Assembly: GCA_902785075.1 (NCBI GenBank)
Contig: CACZXN010000023.1
Location: 1-35,824 of the forward strand
Direction of reading: 5' to 3'
DNA length: 35,824 nucleotides
DNA from: an uncultured Bacteroidales bacterium
GTDB taxonomy: Bacteria > Bacteroidota > Bacteroidia > Bacteroidales > Bacteroidaceae
Shown: piece after piece, positions 15,860 through 24,596 of the stretch
Position numbering within the stretch: position 1 is the first letter of the stretch
How the letters are laid out: each line of letters opens with the position of its first letter
Notes under the pieces: model-generated
What the model saw: the letters and a program-made list of their open reading frames with translations, nothing else
Databases searched by the model: none
What the model was told of the DNA's origin: nothing
Position numbers and translations under genes: made by a program

Positions 15860-16489
15860 TTAGATTTTAAGACCAGAGAAACACATAAATGCCATAGCCA
15901 TGAGACCTACTGTGATGAATGTGATGCCAAGTCCTTGAAGAGGTTTTGGTACATCTGAGTAAGCCATCTTCTCACGAATAGCTGCAAGACCTACGATAGC
16001 GAGCGTCCAACCGATACCAGAACCGAGTGCGTAAGCGATACAGTCGCCTACACCACCGATAGCCTGTGTTGAAGTCTCTGGGTCAAGCAAAATACGCTGT
16101 TGCATAAAGAGAGACGCACCCATGATGGCACAGTTCACAGCAATCAATGGTAGGAAGATTCCCAATGCGTTGTAGAGAGATGGAGAGAACTTCTCAACCA
16201 CCATTTCCACCAACTGCACCATAGCTGCTATGACTGCGATAAATAGGATGAATGCGAGGAAAGTAAGGTCTACACCGTCAGCCAGAGCGCCTTCAGCGAG
16301 TACCTTTGTCTGAAGCAGATAGTCTACAGGGACTGTGATCAGCAACACGAATGTAACTGCGATACCCAATCCGAGACTGGTCTTTACGGTCTTAGATACT
16401 GCGAGATAAGAACACATACCTAAGAAGAAAGCGAAAATCATGTTGTCCACAAAAATTGAACGGACGAACAAACTAATGAAATGTTCCAT
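15860..16489 (-). CDS. nqrE: Na+-NQR subunit E
   Basis: An integral membrane subunit of 209 residues with about six helices, homologous to NqrD and arranged with it as an inverted pair. The two cysteines that, with those of NqrD, hold the intramembrane iron centre in the Vibrio enzyme are here at the same positions, Cys26 ([10 protein letters not shown]) and Cys120 ([11 protein letters not shown]). It therefore should take part in electron transfer across the membrane coupled to Na+ export. It lies between nqrD (27 bp) and nqrF (17 bp). Confidence 0.97.
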   Translation of the reverse strand: MEHFISLFVRSIFVDNMIFAFFLGMCSYLAVSKTVKTSLGLGIAVTFVLLITVPVDYLLQTKVLAEGALADGVDLTFLAFILFIAVIAAMVQLVEMVVEKFSPSLYNALGIFLPLIAVNCAIMGASLFMQQRILLDPETSTQAIGGVGDCIAYALGSGIGWTLAIVGLAAIREKMAYSDVPKPLQGLGITFITVGLMAMAFMCFSGLKI

Positions 16490-16516
16490 AATGTTTCTGT
16501 TTTGTTAGGTATGTTA

Positions 16517-17152
16517 TTACTTATTCTCTTCTTTGTTAACTGCACGGTGTACCCAGATGAAGCAAGCCACAAGAATCAGTGCCATAGCAGGCATTGTCAT
16601 CATACCGTTATTGATATAAAGACCGCCATTATCCATATAAGCACTGTCTGGGATAATCTGGAAACCGAGTATTGAACCGAAACCAAGCAGTTCACGTATG
16701 AAGCCTACTACTACGAGTACGAATGCGTAACCGAGTCCGTTACCGATTCCGTCAAGGAAACTCTCCCAAGGACCGTTCTGCATAGCGAAGGCCTCGAGTC
16801 GTCCCATCAGGATACAGTTGGTAATAATCAGTCCTACATATACGCTGAGTTGTACACTCACGTCATACACGTATGCTTTCAGTATGTTGCTCACGATGGT
16901 AACCAAAGCTGCAACGACCACCAACTGAACGATGATACGAATACGGTTTGGAATTGTCTTACGGAGCAATGAGATAATCACGTTCGAGAAAGCTGTAATG
17001 ACAGTAACGGAAAGTCCCATTACGATTGCCGGCTTCAGCTGCGAAGTGACTGCAAGTGCTGAACAGATACCGAGCACCTGTACGGCTACTGGGTTGTTCA
17101 AGTTAATCGGGCCTGTGAATACGGCACCATTCTCTTTAGAAAATAAACTCAT
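16517..17152 (-). CDS. nqrD: Na+-NQR subunit D
   Basis: A 211-residue membrane subunit of the sodium pump, paralogous to NqrE. The iron-centre cysteines are visible as Cys30 (GICSALAVT) and Cys113 (IITNCILMGRLEAFA). Polar residues within the helices, such as the conserved GRLEAFA segment, are characteristic of the family. The gene starts 4 bp after the nqrC stop, so translation is likely coupled. Confidence 0.97.
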   Translation of the reverse strand: MSLFSKENGAVFTGPINLNNPVAVQVLGICSALAVTSQLKPAIVMGLSVTVITAFSNVIISLLRKTIPNRIRIIVQLVVVAALVTIVSNILKAYVYDVSVQLSVYVGLIITNCILMGRLEAFAMQNGPWESFLDGIGNGLGYAFVLVVVGFIRELLGFGSILGFQIIPDSAYMDNGGLYINNGMMTMPAMALILVACFIWVHRAVNKEENK

Positions 17153-17156
17153 ATTC

Positions 17157-17885
17157 TTAGTCCTCCATTTCTTCTACTTTAGGTTCAACTGGCTTGTCGA
17201 TTGTCTCTATCTTCTCATACTCATCAACTTCTGGAATCGCTTCTGCATCAGCAGCATCTCCACCAGCGAACGCCTTGATTACGTCTGCATGTTGTTTCAG
17301 TCCGGCCTGTATCATGTCGTTCACACCGTTCGAAGTCAGTGTGGCACCTGTTACAGCCTCTACGATAAATTCCTGTCCGAGGTTTCCTTCCTTACCTTTC
17401 TTCAATACACTGAGGGCTACGTTGCCGTCTGCATCGAAAATCTGCTTGTTCTGGAATGCATCCTGGAAACTCTGATCGTCCTTGATGCGAGCACCCAGAC
17501 CTGCAGTCTCTGACTCGTGGTTGAAGAATGTTCCGAAGACAGTCTTACCATCTTTATTGATGGATACCCATCCCCAGATGCCGCCCCACAAACCTGCGCC
17601 TTTTACTTTCACAATCAACTTCTCTTGTCCGTCAACTGTTGCTGTAAGGGTTGGGCTGTCGAGCTCTCCACTCGTAATAACTTCGTTGTACTTTGCATCA
17701 GCATCCTCACAGTCGCGAATGTTGAGTGATGCAAGAATCTGTTTCTTTGTGTCAAGTGCTACGTTCTTGTCCTGAGTCTCCTTCAGTGCAGAAGCGACAA
17801 AGGCCAGAAGGAACGCAACGATGATGACCATTACGGCTGCATATACTATCGTATAAACATTGCCATTTGTATTCAATTTAGCCAT
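17157..17885 (-). CDS. nqrC: Na+-NQR subunit C
   Basis: A 242-residue subunit with a single N-terminal membrane helix (about 10-33) and a periplasmic FMN domain. The FMN attachment motif is EAVTGATLTSNGV, with Thr182 as the residue expected to carry the covalent flavin; in many homologues the first residue is Asp, here it is Glu. The C-terminal 40 residues are unusually acidic and Pro-rich (EYEKIETIDKPVEPKVEEMED), a tail longer than in Vibrio enzymes and possibly specific to this lineage. An ApbE flavin transferase needed for maturation is not in the window. Confidence 0.97.
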   Translation of the reverse strand: MAKLNTNGNVYTIVYAAVMVIIVAFLLAFVASALKETQDKNVALDTKKQILASLNIRDCEDADAKYNEVITSGELDSPTLTATVDGQEKLIVKVKGAGLWGGIWGWVSINKDGKTVFGTFFNHESETAGLGARIKDDQSFQDAFQNKQIFDADGNVALSVLKKGKEGNLGQEFIVEAVTGATLTSNGVNDMIQAGLKQHADVIKAFAGGDAADAEAIPEVDEYEKIETIDKPVEPKVEEMED

Positions 17886-17899
17886 AGTTCAGTTCCTCC

Positions 17900-19063
17900 T
17901 TATTTTACTATAGCACGTTTAGCGCGCTTTTTAATATTTGCTTGAACGAAACAGTAGTCGATGAGCGGAGCGAATACGTTCATCAGCAGGATAGCGAGCA
18001 TCATACCCTCAGGGAAACCAGGATTGAGTACGCGAATCACGATTGCCATCACACCGATAAGGAATCCGTAAATCCACTTGCCGGCTTCTACACGACATCC
18101 AGTCACAGGGTCTGTTGCCATGAATACAGCACCGAATGCAAATCCACCGACTGTCAACTGCTCCCACCATTCGAAGTTCTGAGCGCCATCGTAGCGGAGC
18201 AAGAATGCCATCAAAGCACCTCCCACGAAGGTTGAAAGGATAATCTTCCAACTTGCGATACCTGCCCAAATGAGAATCACTGCACCAATCATGATAGCGA
18301 TGAATGATGTCTCACCGATTGAACCAGGAATCGTACCGATGATGGTATCCATAGCGCTGTAAGTTACAGGCTCACCTGCTGCCAACTGACCAAGTGGGGT
18401 TGCACAGCTGAATCCATCTACCGTACCGTTGATACAATCCATATACTTCTCGTTCACCCAAACCTTGTCACCTGACATCATTGCAGGGTAAGCAAAGAAT
18501 AGGAATGCACGAGTTACAAGTGCTGGGTTGAATATGTTCATACCTGTACCACCAAACACCTCTTTAGCAAACACAACAGCAAAAGCAGTTGCAATAGCGA
18601 TGATCCAAAGTGGACAGTTTACAGGAACAATCATTGGAATCAGCATACCAGTTACGAAGAATCCTTCGTGAACCTCTTCCTTCTTCCATTGAGCGATAGC
18701 AACCTCAATTCCCAGACCTACGGCGTATGATACCATAATCTTTGGAAGCATTACAGCCAATCCGTACAGGAACTGACCGAACATACCGCAGCAATCATCT
18801 GTGCAACCAATTGCAAGGCTATGCTGGTAGCCGATGTTCCACATACCGAACAGGATGGCAGGAATGAGGGCAATTACAACAAAGAATATAGAACGCTTTG
18901 AATCGATGGCGTCATGAATCTGAGCGCCACGAACCTTCGCAGTCTCACTTGGCACATAGAAGAATGTCTCTGCTGCGTCGAAGAGTGAGCCGAAAGCGCT
19001 GAGCTTACCTCCTTCTGAGAAGGTAGGCTTCATTTTGTCTAACATGTTTTTAATAAATGCCAT
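17900..19063 (-). CDS. nqrB: Na+-NQR subunit B
   Basis: The largest membrane subunit (387 residues, about ten helices), which carries covalent FMN and riboflavin and forms much of the Na+ path. NCPLWIIAIATAF and FGGTGMNIFNPALVTRAFLFF are strongly conserved family segments. The FMN-threonine motif, which I expect as SGAT, reads DGFSCATPLG here with Thr222 as the predicted attachment residue, so a Cys replaces the Gly. A Cys-rich loop, GCTDDCCGMFG at residues 86-96, is also notable. The gene follows nqrA by 5 bp. Confidence 0.97.
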   Translation of the reverse strand: MAFIKNMLDKMKPTFSEGGKLSAFGSLFDAAETFFYVPSETAKVRGAQIHDAIDSKRSIFFVVIALIPAILFGMWNIGYQHSLAIGCTDDCCGMFGQFLYGLAVMLPKIMVSYAVGLGIEVAIAQWKKEEVHEGFFVTGMLIPMIVPVNCPLWIIAIATAFAVVFAKEVFGGTGMNIFNPALVTRAFLFFAYPAMMSGDKVWVNEKYMDCINGTVDGFSCATPLGQLAAGEPVTYSAMDTIIGTIPGSIGETSFIAIMIGAVILIWAGIASWKIILSTFVGGALMAFLLRYDGAQNFEWWEQLTVGGFAFGAVFMATDPVTGCRVEAGKWIYGFLIGVMAIVIRVLNPGFPEGMMLAILLMNVFAPLIDYCFVQANIKKRAKRAIVK

Positions 19064-19068
19064 AGTCC

Positions 19069-20403
19069 TTATGCGTTTTCTTTACGCAGCATGTCGAGTC
19101 CTTCTCTGACAATGCGCTGAAGTTCTACTTTACTACTGTCAACAAACTCTGCAACAGCAAAGTCCTCAGGAGCTACCTCATAGATACCAAGTTGTTCCAT
19201 GCGGTCAATATCACCTGCGATGATTGCCTTCACAAGTTGTTCTGGATAGATGTCCATTGGGAATACAGAATCGTACTCTCCGCTGAAAATCATGTGACGA
19301 TGACCACCCTTCACACGAGTGTCGAGTGTGTACTCCTTCTTTGGCATCAGCCAAGAAAGGTATGAACGGCTTACTGAGAACTCGTTCAGACGAGGAGAAA
19401 TCCATCCCAGCAGCTCATACGTCTTGTCACCCTCAGGAATCACTGTGATTTCTGTGGTGTGAGCACCTATGAACCCATCCAATGATGATTTCATACCTGT
19501 GAGAGGATTACCGTCGATAACACGTACAGCCTTATCTGTCACGATATTATCACCTACGATGTCGTTGATCTTTGCACCCACAAGTGCCTTCACATACTTA
19601 GGTGCCTTCACCTCACTACCTGCGACAGCAATGGTACGAGTCAAATCCACCTTACCTGTGTTGAACAGACGTCCTACGAAGATCACCTCTTCTGCACCAA
19701 GGGTCCAAACCACTTCACCCTTGTTCACAGGGTTGATGTGATTAATCTGTACACCCACGTTGCCAGCAGGACATTTGCCTTTGAACACTGTTACTTGTGC
19801 ATTCTTGGTTCCTTCAAGTGCGCTGCCTGGCTTCACACCCAGACATACCTTTGCAATCTTAGAGAGAGCATCGATACCTGTCTGGAAGTCAGCCTCCTGA
19901 CCTTTCACCACAAACTCGAAGTCTGCAGCAAGCGGCATATCAGCGAAGGCAGACACGAAGATAGCCTTTGGAGTATCCTCCGGACAGGCAGTCACAGCAT
20001 ATGGGCGCTGCATCATGTAGCCAAATAAGCCACTCTCGAGCAATGCCTCCAACACCTTCTTACCGTCTGCAGGAACACCCTTGCTGAATGCAGCATATTG
20101 CTGCTCAGCATCGGCCTCCACTTGAATGCTTAAAACTTTGCGACGTTCGCCACGTTCCACCAGCGTTACCTTACCGCTGACAGGCGATGCGAACTTCACC
20201 TCCGGATGCAGTTTGTCAACAAACAATGCATCACCGGCCTTGACAGTCTCCCCTTCCTTCACTACTATCTTTGGCTTTACTCCGTAGAACGCATCGGGTA
20301 CAAGTCCGAAGACTTTCGATGGTTTTGCGGCAATTACCTCAGCAGCAGCTTTACCTTTCAGGTTGATATCCAAGCCTTTGCATAATTTAATTACATTCGC
20401 CAT
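19069..20403 (-). CDS. nqrA: Na+-NQR subunit A
   Basis: The peripheral cytoplasmic subunit of the sodium-pumping NADH:quinone oxidoreductase and the first gene of the operon. The 444-residue protein has the N-terminal barrel-sandwich segment typical of NqrA/RnfC (PKIVVKEGETVKAGDALF, HPEVKFASPVSGKV) and later conserved stretches such as TEITVIPEGD and HMIFSGEYDSVFPMDIYPEQL. It contributes to the quinone-binding region at the membrane surface. Gene order A-B-C-D-E-F with spacers of only 4 to 27 bp shows one operon, transcribed from a promoter about 55 bp upstream of the ATG. Confidence 0.97.
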   Translation of the reverse strand: MANVIKLCKGLDINLKGKAAAEVIAAKPSKVFGLVPDAFYGVKPKIVVKEGETVKAGDALFVDKLHPEVKFASPVSGKVTLVERGERRKVLSIQVEADAEQQYAAFSKGVPADGKKVLEALLESGLFGYMMQRPYAVTACPEDTPKAIFVSAFADMPLAADFEFVVKGQEADFQTGIDALSKIAKVCLGVKPGSALEGTKNAQVTVFKGKCPAGNVGVQINHINPVNKGEVVWTLGAEEVIFVGRLFNTGKVDLTRTIAVAGSEVKAPKYVKALVGAKINDIVGDNIVTDKAVRVIDGNPLTGMKSSLDGFIGAHTTEITVIPEGDKTYELLGWISPRLNEFSVSRSYLSWLMPKKEYTLDTRVKGGHRHMIFSGEYDSVFPMDIYPEQLVKAIIAGDIDRMEQLGIYEVAPEDFAVAEFVDSSKVELQRIVREGLDMLRKENA

Positions 20404-20456
20404 AAAAAATGTGTTAATAATATATTATTAATTTCTTTCGTTTTTCTAAGAGCATG

Positions 20457-20464
20457 CAAAGTTA
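20457..20464 (-). promoter_or_regulatory. Promoter -7 box for the nqr operon
   Basis: Minus strand TAACTTTG followed by C, an exact TAnnTTTG match 54 bp before the nqrA ATG. The -33 TTG is not evident. The minus-strand sequence just upstream is T-rich. Confidence 0.6.
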
Positions 20465-20555
20465 CGAAAAAAAAGTGAAAGGAGAATCGAGTAACGTGAA
20501 AAAATAATAAAAAATGGAACAAAACCATAAAATCATCATAAAATAGAATAGAAAA

Positions 20556-20586
20556 GGCCCCGAAAGTCATGAAAACTTTCGAAGCC
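20556..20586 (-). terminator. Terminator downstream of the secreted zincin gene
   Basis: On the minus strand a stem with 3 outer and 7 inner pairs (inner CGAAAGT with ACTTTCG) is followed by TTTTCTATTCTATTTT. It lies 75 bp past the stop codon of the gene at 20662-21471. A 14-bp perfect palindrome AAATGCTAGCATTT (20597-20610) lies between the two. Confidence 0.7.
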
Positions 20587-20661
20587 CATATAAAATAAAT
20601 GCTAGCATTTGTTTACAATTTTCTTTACAATTGTCAACTAAATAAGCCGGCTAACTGTTGT

Positions 20662-21471
20662 TCATTCTTCAAAATGATATCCATGCAAATGCTCCTCAGG
20701 AAATACCGAAGCACACAGACGATACAAACGTGGATCGTATGCTTTCAGTTGCTCACGAGTTTTAAGTGTGAATCGGTTACCTTCTTTTTGTAGAACCACC
20801 ATCCTACAAGTGTTGAACCATGCTTGAGCACCCTCTGCGAAGTACTCCTCGCTATTAGTCATCGAGTACGTACCTCCCCAAAGTCCCTCACGCTTTGCAT
20901 GATTGAAAGCCGCAATCAAACTGTCACGAAACTCCGTGTTGATACGTCGCAAGGCAAAATCGACATTATGCGCAAATTCGTGCACCATGATACTCTCACT
21001 CCAATAACGTTCCCTGAAGTTGGGGATTTTCACCAGGTTCTCCTCCCCTATCGACATCACAGGCAACTGCAAGGTTGCTCCGTAACCTCTTCCACGTTGA
21101 TCCCAATCCGTATCGGGCCACCACACCTTCATCATTTTGCATTCGGGCAAGTCGGTAATATTTTCCTTATACCCCACCACCCCAATTCTAAAATGACATC
21201 GAATCATCTCCTCACGTGCTTCAGGAATACGACTCAACATGTGGTTTGCGATATAGCGAGCTTGCAGTAAAGCTGTATCAGATACGGCAGCCGAAGCTAC
21301 GATAGGTAACCCGTTTGCACTCACATACTTCTGATACCAAGGGTCAAGAGGCGATTCTTTTCTAGCCAACCACTGCGTGAGAGTTGATGGAGGAGTCGTC
21401 ACCTTATCCTGTCCTCGACTATTAATTGCCAAAGCAAACAAAGCAATAAATATCAAAATACTTTTCTTCAT
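20662..21471 (-). CDS. Putative secreted zinc metallopeptidase
   Basis: A 269-residue protein with a signal peptide (about residues 1-20, ending INSRGQ). It has a zincin signature HEFAH (His164, Glu165, His168) and a downstream helix SEEYFAEGAQAWF (207-219), in which Glu209 or Glu213 is the probable third zinc ligand; this is the gluzincin arrangement. Other conserved-looking stretches are LPIVASAAVSDTALLQARYI and RGYGATLQLPVMSIGEENL. I recall similar sequences only as uncharacterised secreted proteins, so peptidase activity is inferred from the motif. The start at 21471 gives the signal peptide; an in-frame ATG four codons upstream is also possible. Monocistronic, with its own promoter and terminator. 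Confidence 0.7.
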   Translation of the reverse strand: MKKSILIFIALFALAINSRGQDKVTTPPSTLTQWLARKESPLDPWYQKYVSANGLPIVASAAVSDTALLQARYIANHMLSRIPEAREEMIRCHFRIGVVGYKENITDLPECKMMKVWWPDTDWDQRGRGYGATLQLPVMSIGEENLVKIPNFRERYWSESIMVHEFAHNVDFALRRINTEFRDSLIAAFNHAKREGLWGGTYSMTNSEEYFAEGAQAWFNTCRMVVLQKEGNRFTLKTREQLKAYDPRLYRLCASVFPEEHLHGYHFEE

Positions 21472-21535
21472 TCTTCGATACAATCTATTTCACTTCAATA
21501 GTTATCATCTATTTCGAACGATTCTTTTACAGTTG

Positions 21536-21566
21536 CAAAGATAAAACATTCTATCGAAACCACCAA
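21536..21566 (-). promoter_or_regulatory. Promoter of the secreted zincin gene
   Basis: Minus strand: TTG (plus 21564-21566), 20-nt spacer, TATCTTTG (21536-21543). Full consensus, about 65 bp upstream of the ATG. Confidence 0.8.
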
Positions 21567-21751
21567 ACATTTCTGAGCATTTTTATAATATTAAGGTAAC
21601 AGACCTTTGGGAAAGACGACGCAGATGCAAGATTTAACCATCTTAGTTGATTGGCAACTATCCTTGATTCTGAATGCGCCACATTAAAAAACAGCTTAAT
21701 ACACATACAAAAACACTAATTCAATCAAAAATATGATATGATTTTACAAAA

Positions 21752-21776
21752 TATATTTGAAAAATGGTTATATTTG
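21752..21776 (+). promoter_or_regulatory. Tandem -7 boxes for the four-domain lipoprotein
   Basis: TATATTTG occurs twice, at 21752-21759 and 21769-21776, 44 bp before the start codon for the nearer one. No -33 TTG is at the expected distance from either. The rest of the 21472-21819 gap shows nothing beyond the divergent zincin promoter. Confidence 0.45.
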
Positions 21777-21819
21777 CAGTTGAAAATGAAATATCAATAA
21801 CCAATAAAAAATTACCCAA

Positions 21820-23388
21820 ATGAAAAAGAACCTATTGTGGATGTTTGCCGCCATCCTTACCTGCGGCCTCATTGGGAGCTTCATGACTTCATGCTCCGAA
21901 GACGACAATCCTGTTATACCAGAGATTAAAGAGAAATTGACGGGCGAATGGCTCGTTACGGTCAATCAGGATGATGATAATGATGTCGAGTATGTATTGT
22001 TCAAATTTGAAGAAAATGGTGTGGTTATCCAAAACATTTATATCGGTGATCCTGCTGATCCTATCAGATATTGGGAACGCATGAATCGACATGGCATCTA
22101 TACTTTGGACGAAACAGCCCAAACAATATTATGCGAATTGATCCCTGATAATCCCGAGACCATACAGTATAGTTTATCCAACGGTTTACTGACGCTCAAG
22201 ATTAATTCCGAAATCCAAAGCATGACATTGACCTTACATCGTCCTACACAGACAGAAAAGGCGCTTCTTTCTATCTACGACCTTTCTTTAGAAGGTAACG
22301 ACTATGAGGGCAAATGGTTTAGTGTTGAAGAAGAGAACGGACAATACACCTATGTCATGCTTGATTTCACAGAGGATAGCGGCTTAAAAACCACCCGTTA
22401 TTCCGTGAAAGGAGACCAATGTATTCGCACGGAATACACCCAGTATTATAATGAATATGATAATGAAGAAGATGAACAAGTGTTGGAGATTCATAACATC
22501 ACAGATTATATGCTGACGGAATTATACTGGTGGGAAGTAAGTGGCAATACACTCACGTTGGAAACAGAAAAAGATGATGAAGAGGTCGTTGCAACCTATC
22601 ATGCGCTTACACCAGCTGATATCGAACTGATGGCTGAACTTGATAAAAAATGCAACCGTCTTGACAACATTGCCGAGAGAATAAAAGGTAAGTGGATGAT
22701 GTCCGAAGTCAATGGGCAGCCAGTATTGACGAACTCTAAGCAAGTGCTGACTTACGAATCAGCAACAGAGTTCTATTACAGCTTATCTATTAGTGCAATT
22801 AGTGACCTGAATGTGTGGGTAAATCGCTGTGAAGGTCGTTTCAATGTCAATGGTACCACATTAGCTCAGTTGGTGAAACTGCCTGATTCTAATATTAAGT
22901 TTTCTCAGCAGCTCAACCTCATTTCCATTACTGACAACGAGATTCAGCTTATCGCCAATAGTGAGACATTTATCGATGGTGAGTCTCACAGAAATACGAC
23001 AGGCTTGATGGAGCGAAAAGTACGTGTGACCCACGATTATAGCGATGATATCATAGGTACTTGGGAAGGACGTCTCACCAGCGAACAGGATGCATATAGC
23101 GACAATCAGTTGCATCGCTGGGAATACAAGACCGATGGCACCTTTGTCTATTATCGTCAGAACGAAAAGGGTGAATGGGTAGCCGATGTGAACACAATGG
23201 CCGAATACTTCGTAGATGGTACGTTGCTATGTTCACGCTGGAAGAATGTAGGCGACGATACAGAAAAGCGTGAAAGCTGGGAAATCGCATCCATCGAGAA
23301 TGGCACGATGAATTGGACGGCTCTTCGTCAGAATGAAGACGGCTCTACCTATACTGCCAATTTCAGTATGACACGTGTGAATCCATAA
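21820..23388 (+). CDS. Lipoprotein with four lipocalin-like repeats
   Basis: A 522-residue lipoprotein: hydrophobic signal, lipobox FMTSC with Cys25, then SEDDN, the acidic pattern of Bacteroidota surface lipoproteins. The mature part appears to be four tandem copies of a domain of 100-125 residues, each opening with a Gly-x-Trp motif: TGEW (41-44), EGKW (163-166), KGKW (289-292) and IGTW (412-415), followed by predicted beta strands. This is the pattern of lipocalin-like domains common in Bacteroidota lipoproteins (each would form a small barrel for a hydrophobic ligand). The repeats are very diverged from each other. Ligand and partner are unknown. A strong terminator follows. Confidence 0.7.
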   Translation: MKKNLLWMFAAILTCGLIGSFMTSCSEDDNPVIPEIKEKLTGEWLVTVNQDDDNDVEYVLFKFEENGVVIQNIYIGDPADPIRYWERMNRHGIYTLDETAQTILCELIPDNPETIQYSLSNGLLTLKINSEIQSMTLTLHRPTQTEKALLSIYDLSLEGNDYEGKWFSVEEENGQYTYVMLDFTEDSGLKTTRYSVKGDQCIRTEYTQYYNEYDNEEDEQVLEIHNITDYMLTELYWWEVSGNTLTLETEKDDEEVVATYHALTPADIELMAELDKKCNRLDNIAERIKGKWMMSEVNGQPVLTNSKQVLTYESATEFYYSLSISAISDLNVWVNRCEGRFNVNGTTLAQLVKLPDSNIKFSQQLNLISITDNEIQLIANSETFIDGESHRNTTGLMERKVRVTHDYSDDIIGTWEGRLTSEQDAYSDNQLHRWEYKTDGTFVYYRQNEKGEWVADVNTMAEYFVDGTLLCSRWKNVGDDTEKRESWEIASIENGTMNWTALRQNEDGSTYTANFSMTRVNP

Positions 23389-23426
23389 AACCATTGAATC
23401 CCTTTAATTAGTCTTCCAAGCATACA

Positions 23427-23466
23427 GATAGCACCGCAGTCAATCCCCCTGTGGTGCTATCGTTTT
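23427..23466 (+). terminator. Terminator of the four-domain lipoprotein gene
   Basis: A 13-bp stem with one mismatch (GATAGCACCGCAG with CTGTGGTGCTATC) around a 9-base loop, followed by GTTTTG. It is 38 bp after the stop codon. Confidence 0.85.
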
Positions 23467-23492
23467 GCATATTTAGTACGTCAGCTAAAAAT

Positions 23493-23563
23493 AGTACGCC
23501 CTAGGGCGCACTCGAGTGCGCCTTAAGGAGAACTGCAGTGCGCCCTAGGGCGCACTATTCTCC
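23493..23563. repeat. Cluster of GC-rich palindromes with a duplicated 20-mer
   Basis: AGTACGCCCTAGGGCGCACT (23493-23512) and the perfect palindrome AGTGCGCCCTAGGGCGCACT (23537-23556) are near-identical copies 44 bp apart. Between and across them lie an 18-bp perfect palindrome GGCGCACTCGAGTGCGCC (23505-23522), CCTTAAGG (23521-23528) and ACTGCAGT (23532-23539); GGAGAA and TTCTCC at 23527 and 23558 bracket the second 20-mer. The block is far richer in G+C than its surroundings. It lies between two convergent genes and after a separate terminator, so it is not needed as one. Confidence 0.9.
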
Positions 23564-23650
23564 CACCTATAACCCTTTACAGAATAAAGAGGCAAAGAAC
23601 ACATTATATTTAAATATATAGCTGACAAATAAAATAGATAGAAAGTATAA

Positions 23651-24217
23651 CTAAACCGACTTGACCAGGTGTTTCATTTCGTGACCTCCCCACATGCTGT
23701 CATTCGCATAACGGAATCCTGCTTTGGCATATAGGGATTCGCCTATAGGGTTGCCCTTATCGACCAAAAGTCCGACAAGAGGGAGTCCGAGTTTCCTGGC
23801 CCGCTCTGCTGTGGCATCTAATAGCTGCAAGGCTATTCCTTGTCTGCGATGGGTTGGAAGAACGGCTAAGGAATCGAGATAGAGTTCTCCTGCCTGTGTC
23901 TCATCGTCCATACCGCTGTGATCTCTGCCAAGAAATCGTTTGGCTTGGTCGATGAATGCTTTACGAAGTTCATGCAATGCTCCTCCATCGTAGCTCACAG
24001 CAATTCCTATTACTTGGTTGTCGTTCATCGCAACAAGCGTGTTCCGATAGCTGTACTGAGAGTCGTCTCGCTCCACCAATAAGGTCATCATACGACGGAA
24101 ATCATCGAGACCGTACCCTACCCCACAGAAATGTAAACAACACTCATGGGTCATAGCCATCATGATCAGTTGGGCAATCTCTGCTGATTGGTCTTTTGTT
24201 GCTGCTTGAATATGCAC
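23651..24217 (-). CDS. GNAT-family N-acetyltransferase
   Basis: A 188-residue cytoplasmic acetyltransferase. The acetyl-CoA binding motif is RRQGIALQLL (about residues 123-132, the R/QxxGxA loop), preceded by the strand GELYLDSLAVLP and followed by the motif-B strand PLVGLLVDKGNPIGESLYAKAGFR. The first half, with a substrate-side helix HECCLHFCGVGYGLDDFRRMM, is variable in this superfamily, so the acceptor cannot be named. The gene stands alone, convergent with the four-domain lipoprotein. Confidence 0.88.
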   Translation of the reverse strand: MHIQAATKDQSAEIAQLIMMAMTHECCLHFCGVGYGLDDFRRMMTLLVERDDSQYSYRNTLVAMNDNQVIGIAVSYDGGALHELRKAFIDQAKRFLGRDHSGMDDETQAGELYLDSLAVLPTHRRQGIALQLLDATAERARKLGLPLVGLLVDKGNPIGESLYAKAGFRYANDSMWGGHEMKHLVKSV

Positions 24218-24266
24218 AATAATTGGTTGTTGATGAAAAGTATGGTCAACTATAAGCGGTCAATGA

Positions 24267-24533
24267 TTACCACATCTTAATATTATCGTATTTAGGTTCG
24301 TAAGGGACTTCGAGGTTGGGGGATTCGAAATAATAGATCAAAGCCGCAATACCCAATCCTAACAAGCACAACCCAATGATAATCAGTGTTCTAGATATAC
24401 TGACAAAGAATCCCTTGATGACTTTCTTGTTGGGAAGGATGATGACTCTGAAGACATTTATCGCCCAAAAAATGAAAATCAATAACGGAACTCCAACGAA
24501 TATCGCTATCAAGAAATATATTAGGGTCGTCAT
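24267..24533 (-). CDS. Small two-helix membrane protein
   Basis: An 88-residue protein with two long hydrophobic segments (about residues 4-32 and 45-68) separated by a short basic linker LPNKKVIKGFF and ending in a polar tail EVPYEPKYDNIKMW. I recognise no family. It ends 49 bp before the GNAT gene start on the same strand and may be co-transcribed with it. A TAATTTTG box on the minus strand (24605-24612) could be its promoter. Confidence 0.55.
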   Translation of the reverse strand: MTTLIYFLIAIFVGVPLLIFIFWAINVFRVIILPNKKVIKGFFVSISRTLIIIGLCLLGLGIAALIYYFESPNLEVPYEPKYDNIKMW

Positions 24534-24596
24534 AATGAACTTTGTTTATAGCAATGCGTTCGATCTTTTAGTGTTCAACCCTGCTTTCTATGGGTT

